Assembly (NCBI GenBank): GCA_034440575.1 | Contig: JAOTOL010001145.1 | Coordinates: 1-64,000, forward strand | Direction: 5' to 3' | Source: Imbricaverruca yamaguchii | Taxonomy: Eukaryota; Arthropoda; Thecostraca; Neoverrucidae | Length of the DNA: 64,000 bases | Shown here: piece after piece, positions 57,321 to 64,000 of the stretch | How the letters are laid out: each line of letters opens with the position of its first letter | How positions within the stretch are numbered: the first letter of the stretch is position 1 | Made by a program: the position numbers and the translations under genes | Notes under the pieces: model-generated | Database searches by the model: none | Told to the model about the DNA's origin: nothing | Seen by the model: the letters and a program-made list of their open reading frames with translations, nothing else

Positions 57321-58669
57321 CTAACACGCGCCCTGGAGGGCCTCGGAAAATTACGCGCACTGGAAGGGGGTGGATTCCACCCCCCCTACGATCTCGGCCC
57401 CTACTGAGGCTAGAGCAAGGAAATCGTAGGGTGGATGGACACGACATTGAACTCTATTGTGGGCAAATTTCGTGACCTTCTGTCAATATCTTCAAGGTCA
57501 AATTATGTCAAAATAACCAAATTTGCTGGTTTTGCGTCGATTGGCTTGTCATTATTATGGATCGATGTGATACTGTTTCAATCCTCCAAAATTTGCGGTA
57601 ATGATGTTTTGGACATCACTAATGATGCAATACAGATGCCAGATCCACCATTTGACCTCAGGTCACCTATATAGGAGCACTTTATTAGGTCATTACCTGC
57701 TCCAGTTACCGGAACCGGGCTGCCCACCCGAGTGCTCCGTTGGGCAGTTTGGCACAGTCGGCTTCGCAAAGTAAGGAGTGAAATGCATGAATAAAGTATG
57801 AAAACCCTTAGACACACAATGACAAACAGTAGATTTCGGGATGTGTAGGGAGTAACATGTAAAGTGACATCAATCGCATGACAGTCATTTGCAATTTTGA
57901 CAGCATTCCAGTTGACCAAGTTTGGTTCTATTAATCTATTATGAACTTGACCCGACTTAACCTCGGCGACCTGACATGACTTTTAAATTATATAGCATAA
58001 CAAAATGCATCAAACAAGTCGCTAGCGTTGTCAAGAACAGTCCCCTTTTGCCAATATACGGGAAGCGCATCAGCGCCGATTTTTTTGTGATTTTGCGATG
58101 CGAATCGTTTTTACTTTAACGGCCCCTAACTTGAAAAGTTGTCGGCCTATTTTCATTTTTCTTACTTTAAGCAATATGCCGGCCATTTCCAAGTAGGTAC
58201 GCACAAAATATGGCGTATATCGCCCGGTACAATATGGAGTTATGTACGAAAAATCGGAGGGGTTGGCGGATTTCGCCATCCCCCTTCCAGAACGTGTCTT
58301 AACCTGTCATAAACTTGACCTGACTTGATCTCGATGACCTGACATGACTTTGAAACAATATAGCATAATAATGTACACCAAACAAGTCTATAGTTTTGCC
58401 AAGAACACTTCTTTTTTGCCAGCATACGGGAAGCGCATCAGCGCCGGTATTTGTGGTTTGGCGCTGATTAAATGTTTTGACTTTAGCGACCCCTAACTCG
58501 AAAAACCTTTCCGTCGATTTTCATTTTTCTTACTTGAAACAACGCGCCTGTCAATTATAAGCAGGTATACAAACAAAGGCGTATATTAGCTGGTAAAATC
58601 TGGAGTTATCTACGAAAAACCGGAGGTGTAGGCGGATTTCGCCCCCCTCCTCTCCAGAGCGCGTGCTAA
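57321..58669. mobile_element. TTAA-type non-autonomous DNA transposon, copy 3 (CTAA duplication)
   Basis: The body is 57325-58665, with termini CACGCGCCCTGGAGGG and the inverted CACGCGCTCTGGAGAG. Both flanks are CTAA (57321-57324 and 58666-58669), a TTAA-like target. Same orientation, length and internal tandem duplication as copy 1 (duplicated block boundary near 58290-58305). No transposase. Confidence 0.8.
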
Positions 58670-59400
58670 GCTTTGTGGGTAGACTGCACCCCCATACGTT
58701 CAGCTTTCTGGTTAGACTGTACCGCGAGACACTGAGGTATGTCCGGTATCTTCGATAGAGGATTCCGACTTTTAGAAGACTCACACCAAGGTGTTCCAGG
58801 AGCTGGAGGGTGCATTAACTAGAAGCCACGCCAGTGTTGGGTGCTCGCAGCTTGCCACAGATGACCAGGATGAACTATTTTCGGTTGCCTAACTCACTTC
58901 AGGTTGGATGTGTCGAGCCATTAATATAAGCTGCAGTCGATAGTCTAGCGTGAAATAAATCTGGGATGAAGTTCGATGAGCACCATGGACTTGGCAAACG
59001 CTTGGGAAATGACGATAAGGCAGGCCAACTGAAAATACTTTTACATTTTTTACACCGGTTTTCGTCCATAAATGCGCCTAGATGAAGTTCAAACTTTTGA
59101 GTGTAGAAGAGTCTCAATTTAGGCCAGAAAGGTCCTTGATGTCGTTTTGTATACTCCGGGGCAAATCATGGTCACGTCAATAATTAACTTCCCTTCCCCG
59201 ACACACGCTCTCTAGATTGAACATGAGATCATGGTGAAACAGTTACGCATTACATTTGAGAAACCTCTCGCAGTTGTCAGTCGTTCAGCTTCCTGCTAAG
59301 CGTACCGGTACAGCCATGAGTCCCATGCAGGTCACGTACGTGATACCGCAACGACACTGTGTACTCTGATGTGTACCAAGTGTACCAAGGGCGGCTGTGT
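58670..59400. other. Non-coding stretch
   Basis: The first about 60 bp resemble the small repeat left of copy 3. Nothing else recognised. Confidence 0.35.
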
Positions 59401-59407
59401 TTGCCAA

Positions 59408-59670
59408 CAGTGAGAACGGGGCAGCTGCGTCTGTATGTTATGTGCTGCGATGTAACAGGCGTTTTATGTCGTGTTTTACACCCCTACACGTGTCGTGTTT
59501 TATGTCGTGTTTTACACCCCTACACATGGTGTTTTATGTCGTGTTTTACACCCCTACACCAACAGTGAGAACAGGGCAGCTGCGTCTGTATGTTATGTGC
59601 TGCGATGTAACATGTGTTTTATGTCGTGTTTTACACCCCTACACATGTCGCGTTTTACACCCCTACACTA
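59408..59670. repeat. Duplicated 80-bp block with shorter TTTTATGTCGTGTTTTACAC repeats
   Basis: CAGTGAGAACGGGGCAGCTG and about 60 following bases occur at 59408 and again at about 59564. Between and after them the block ending TTTTACACCCCTACAC is repeated five times in all. Confidence 0.8.
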
Positions 59671-59884
59671 GTTCCGCAGATCCACCACTGCGGTGGCAAA
59701 GTGTGTCCGAGATGCCATTCCTCGTGTCAACGGTCGCTATGGCACTCGGTAGCCTGCCTTGTACTGTACAAAAGCGGCACCCGCGGCCGCTGATTGGTGA
59801 ACAGGACGACGGTGACCCGGTCAAGGTTAGCGATTGTCCAGCAAACGCACGCGTCCAGTCGTCATAGTGCATTTGGCATTGTAT

Positions 59885-60165
59885 CGAAATCAATCGAAGA
59901 GAAGCAACACGATTCACAAGGTTGTGCCAGTTTGCCACACGGCCACGACAAACTCGCCCCGGCCCGACCTGACCCGACCTGACCCGAGAGAAGCAGCATA
60001 ACTCACGGGATTGTACCAAAGGTAGCACGCCACTGGCCAACTGAGCCTAGTTAGACATGACCGGACCTGATCCCAGAGCTGCAGCACAACCAACGGGGTC
60101 GTACCAGGGCTCACACCTCCATGACCAACTGTGTCTGGCCCGACCTGACCTGATTCCGCTTGCGA
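59885..60165. repeat. About 110-bp imperfect tandem repeat, three units
   Basis: Three diverged units share AGAAGCA(G/A)CA, then ACGGGATTGTACCA-like, then GGCCCGACCTGACC-like blocks. The GACCTGACC motif also occurs beside the TM7 exon. Confidence 0.6.
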
Positions 60166-60626
60166 TTCCCGGACTCCACAGATATACGGAAATCCGATAA
60201 ACCGTTCCAACGCAGGACTTTTTTTCTTAATTTACCCCTTACCACCAAAGATATTTAAATCGCGACTTTCTCGACCCGCCTTGGATCCGGCCCATGCCGG
60301 GCTGCGGTCACCTCAGCTGATACGACTGCCGTCGCACCGACTCGGGAAAAGCTTCACGACGTCGGCTGCAAATGACGTAACGACCCACGGTTGATGAACC
60401 CACGCCCGTCCAAATCGCCCTCCCCACTACTGGAAATGTCGCCGCCGCCGACCCATCCGACTCGAATGAGGCTATCCTGGCCGCAGAAAATTTACAACGG
60501 ATCACGCCCGAAGTGGGTTCGATGTCGACAGCGTGCCTGTTAGTGGCCATGTCATGGATGGATCAGGATCAGTCATCAGCGCATCACCCATTGGTGTGAC
60601 TATCACAGCTTAACCCGATCTGTCAT
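60166..60626. other. Non-coding stretch before the second LINE
   Basis: Nothing recognised. Confidence 0.35.
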
Positions 60627-61322
60627 TTGACGCGATTGACTGCTGATATCGCGGTCGTGTGTTTTTGTTCAATTTTACGGGGAGGCACCCATCGCACATT
60701 TCGCATTTCGTTTCTACGGGTGACACCCATCGCTCGTGCCAACGGAACCTTAATCATCAAAACCCAATTCCGAGCCTCAACCAAAGCCCTCATCCGCACC
60801 ACAAAGGTGTGTGGAAAATTGGGTTCCAACCGCAACACCACCAAGAGCACTGTCTTCGCACCGGAGATCCGTTTCTTGTCCGAGGAAGATATCCAGGCGG
60901 AGCTCAGGCGTGACGCACGTCCGACGCATCACTTGCTTTATAGACGGTCAGAAACGTGGTGCGAGCCTATTTTCCCTTCATTTAACTCCACCACTCTTCC
61001 CAAGACCCACCTCGTTGGCAACATCCGACATCAGCCCGCTGTCCCAGGTGCCGTGAACCTCCCCATCCTGATTCCACCTACTCCGAGCCTACCCACTGCC
61101 TCAGCTGCAACATATCCGACTATCTCACCACCTCAAATCTCTGTCCGGTCTGAAGACGGGAAAAAGAGGTTTGTGCCGTCAAGGCGACGACCTGAGCCTC
61201 CAGGCCCGGTGGCCACCTCCCGACTACCAAAACTTACGTCCAGGCGACCACCATTGCTCCCTCCACCTCTCGCGCTAAAACTAATTACATATCCACACAA
61301 ACAGAACTTGTACCACGTTTGA
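60627..61322 (+). pseudogene. Decayed Jockey/I-like LINE ORF1
   Basis: The open frame includes EIRFLSEEDIQAELRRD and, after a gap, FNSTTLPKTHLVGN. This layout (a conserved LSEEDI..EL helix, then a TF...LP beta segment) is that of the RRM-like region in ORF1 proteins of Jockey/I-group LINEs. The zinc knuckles that normally follow are absent; the C-terminus is proline/arginine-rich (PSRRRPEPPGPV). It precedes endonuclease and RT fragments in the order expected for one element. Recognised by motif only. Confidence 0.5.
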
Positions 61323-61779
61323 CACCATTCACCAAACTAAAGCCGATCACCATCACGACACAAACAACTCCGGCTCCCAACATACAGACGACTGCGGTTC
61401 CCAGCAAGCGGACCACTCCAGGGAGGAGTGACATGCCCCGCGGTCATTAGGCTGCTGGAGCAAATTCACGTTCCCAGTCAGTGGGCCGCCGATCGAGCCC
61501 TGTGCGTCCAGTGCCTGCCGGCGCCCACGTGGCCCGACCGACTCCCAGCCGGCGGGCATCCCCCGCGGTAGTGACCTGCCGCCGTGACCTTGCCCAGATC
61601 ACCGGTTGGCCGGACGGCTCAGGAGGATCTACTGTTGCCGTTCGCACCTAACCTACGTGTCCGTCAGAACTACACTCCTGGCCCAGACATGCACCGGAAG
61701 ATGTAACCGAGCATTATTTTTTATCTTTCTTACGTCGGTATTTTTACAGTTGAATTGTCGGAGCTTGCTATCGAAATAG

Positions 61780-63320
61780 GCAGAAATTGAAGCATTCCTT
61801 AGTTTACTCACTCCTACTTTCATTGCACTTCAGGAAACCTGGATTTTGACTACCGATACATATAATTTCAATATTTTAAATTATTCCCTATACCGTCACG
61901 ACAAGGTCCGTGGATCACACCGCAGTGGCGGTACAGCACCTTACATCGACAATGATTCCACACATGCACACATTACACTTAATTCATCTTTACAAGCCGT
62001 AGCTTGGCCTTTACGACGTCACGGTAGAAATATAGATATATGTATTTGGTCACACACAGACAAGACAACCACTTTGACACAATTATAAAATCGTATGGCA
62101 CATTTCAAGAACATTTTAATTTTATTTGGCGATTTTAACGCCCATAGCACAGCTTGGGACAAAACACATACACATACAGACACTCGCGGACGCATTGCTG
62201 AACACATCTTAGACAGACACAATTTAGCATTACTCAACACCGGTGAGTCAACATTTGTCCACCTCGGTCGCAATACAGAAACAACCATTGATTTAACAAT
62301 TTGCTCTCCGGTCCTGGCCAACAATATTGATTGGACCATAGACACCGATTTTCCTGATAGCGATCCCATCAACTTAATGCAGACCATTTCAACAGTTGCC
62401 GATACCAAACCAAAATATATCCGTCGCTAGAAACTTTCGAAGTCAGACTGGACAACATTTGAAGAACATTCGTCTCTATGATACAACTTGGACATTTCTC
62501 CTGTACAAAACATTCGTTTAATTACGATTTTACGAACATTACGAACACACTGACATCACGAACACTCTTACGAATAAATATAATTACGAACACACTTACA
62601 AGCAACGTCTGCGGCAATTCCACATACAAAGCCTATCACAAAACAAACCCCAGTCCCTTCGTGATGAATACAAGTATGCCAGGCAATAGCCATCAGAGAA
62701 AGCCTTTAGAAAACGTTTACGCCATCTTGGTCAACAAAATTGAATCAACCAGAACAATGAACGAGCCTGAACTCGAAGCATCATTCGCGACTCTAGATGC
62801 CGTTCATTGCCATAACATTTACAACTCATCTTTCCGACGCCCTTAAGCCAGATGTGGCAATTTATCCGCCGGTTGTCTGCACGTACCCCATTTAAAATCC
62901 CGGGCCACAAAATCCAAAATGACACCGCTACAGAACTACAGGCAACAGAAAACGCAATAGTGAACACCATGACCCACAATAGTTATAGTAGCAGCTAGAG
63001 ACCGGAATTCTTACAAAGTGCACAACACACATCGCGCACAGATTTAGCACAATTCGATTCTGACAACACTGAAACATGCAATACTCCTTTTCAAATTTCA
63101 GAACTAGAGGTGGCAATTTCGTCCGCTGGTAATACTAACGTAGGGCTTTCAAATCTACATGATTTTTTTTATAGATTTACCCGACCACACGAAACGTTGT
63201 ATCTTAAAAACATTTCATTCATTATGGCCAGACCATATTTACCTCGAATCATGGAAAGAAACATTCAGTATTCCTATATCAAAACCCGGCAAAGATCACA
63301 GCGGCCCAAATAATTTTCGA
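61780..63320 (+). pseudogene. Decayed Jockey/I-like LINE ORF2 (endonuclease and RT fragments)
   Basis: Remnants in order on the + strand: IALQETW (about 61825-61845); the endonuclease core ILFGDFNAHSTAWD with RGRI, LALLNTGESTF and IDLTICSP (about 62110-62310); and the start of RT with IPISKPGKDHSGPNNFRLIA (about 63270-63330). Between them the frame is broken by several stops and shifts. The GDFNAH..W and NTG..T blocks are diagnostic of the APE-type endonuclease in this LINE group. The fingers/palm and catalytic ADD of RT are missing. It has no coding capacity. Confidence 0.75.
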
Positions 63321-63459
63321 CTTATTGCTCTCACCAGCTGCCTGAAAAACAAATTTGAATGCATGATTATAAAAATACTGACCTGGCACCTGGAAGCAAG
63401 TTATATTAAATCTCTTATTCTCTTATATCAATGCTTTTGTAACAAAATTGCACAAGCTC

Positions 63460-64000
63460 GCCAAGACGTGTGAATGTGAATCTATGCAAAATGGCATGAT
63501 ATATGACCGTGTAATTGACAAATGTCTCGGTCATCGCTTATGCTACAGCCTTTTGAGGGAGTCGCACCTGATTATTGAGACAGCTATTACGATCGCTAGA
63601 AGCATGGAGGATGGAGACCTGCAAGGTGAGTGTATTGTAGGGGCCGCCGCAGCTCCGGTTAACTTGGTCCAAGCCGTATGCTCCGACCGTCCTGCCCTGG
63701 GGAGACCTGCAGGCAGGTCGGTCCAGGCCCAAGCCGACGGTAAGACGAACTGCTTCCGTTGTGGGATGATCAATCACGGGACAGTTTATTGCATTGCTGT
63801 GGGCAGGAAGCGTTTCGCATGCAAAATGCCGGGGCATATCCAGAACATGTGCCACAAGACTTCCGGTGCATAACGGTCCAGAAGCAGAGCAGTCCAGGTC
63901 GTGTCGTGCTGAGCGCGACAGCGACTCAGAACTAGAGGACCACGTCTTCGGACTCGCATTGACATTAAAGGCGGGAACTTTTTCTATCCAGGTTGGTCAT
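63460..64000 (+). pseudogene. Decayed Gypsy-type gag/protease-start fragment, runs off the window
   Basis: This is a retrotransposon gag C-terminus: DRVIDKCLGHRLCYSLLRES and AITIARSMEDGDLQ match the LreRLL...aieiAra.E helix of Mag/Gypsy gags. A zinc knuckle C-x2-C-x4-H-x4-C (CFRCGMINHGTVYC) follows, then a damaged second knuckle ending KMPGHIQNMC. A stop at 63871-63873 interrupts it. Beyond it, LEDHVFGLALTLKAGTFSIQ resembles the segment that precedes the protease. It starts within 160 bp of the LINE RT fragment, so one element has probably inserted in or been joined to the other. More may lie beyond 64000. Confidence 0.6.

Overview
This window is animal (metazoan) nuclear DNA. It has spliced exons with GT/AG boundaries, non-LTR retrotransposons, an envelope-bearing Gypsy-type retroelement, TTAA-flanked non-autonomous DNA transposons and at least fifteen tandem-repeat arrays. 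Nothing looks bacterial. The exact organism cannot be fixed from sequence alone. A Gypsy element with a fusion-type envelope is commonest in arthropods, while minisatellites anchored on splice sites recall a phenomenon I associate with amphioxus. I therefore leave crustacean-like arthropod versus cephalochordate open.

Region 1 (1-7.7 kb) is one satellite of about 144 copies of a 53-bp unit. Region 2 (8.4-21 kb, + strand) holds the only host gene I can support: the 3' half of a leucine-rich-repeat/relaxin-type rhodopsin-family GPCR (LGR3/RXFP-like). Separate exons carry TM5 (8700-8825), TM6 (10698-10807), TM7 (14369-14549) and the cytoplasmic tail (18946-19060), and a possible last exon lies at about 20920-20956. 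Intron phases agree across every junction. The striking feature is that minisatellites abut several of these splice sites and in some cases are built from the junction itself, so acceptors or donors are duplicated many times. A 5'-truncated CR1-like LINE (10.9-14.25 kb) sits between the TM6 and TM7 exons. A 2-kb foldback element sits between the TM7 and tail exons.

Region 3 (21-34.9 kb) is repeat-rich and without supported genes. It contains a CRE-containing 38-bp array, an inverted pair of 16-bp arrays, one TTAA transposon copy, a 16-bp GACGGGACACC-type array and two long (AT)n tracts.

Region 4 (34,983-44,933) is a complete, apparently very young endogenous retrovirus-like Gypsy element on the - strand. 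It has 450-bp LTRs that look identical by eye and a 4-bp ATAG target duplication. Its genes are gag, a protease linked to gag by a -1 frameshift heptamer, an RT/RNase H/integrase polyprotein with a frame break inside RT, and a furin-cleaved fusion-type env. Immediately after env, overlapping its stop codon, lies a fifth ORF with a chromodomain and a zinc-knuckle-like motif. A chromodomain carried as a separate accessory protein downstream of env, rather than at the integrase C-terminus, is the best candidate here for an undescribed system.

Region 5 (45-64 kb) contains further arrays (33, 53, 92 and two of 34 bp), two more TTAA transposon copies, a decayed Jockey/I-like LINE (60.6-63.5 kb) and a decayed Gypsy gag fragment that runs toward the window end.
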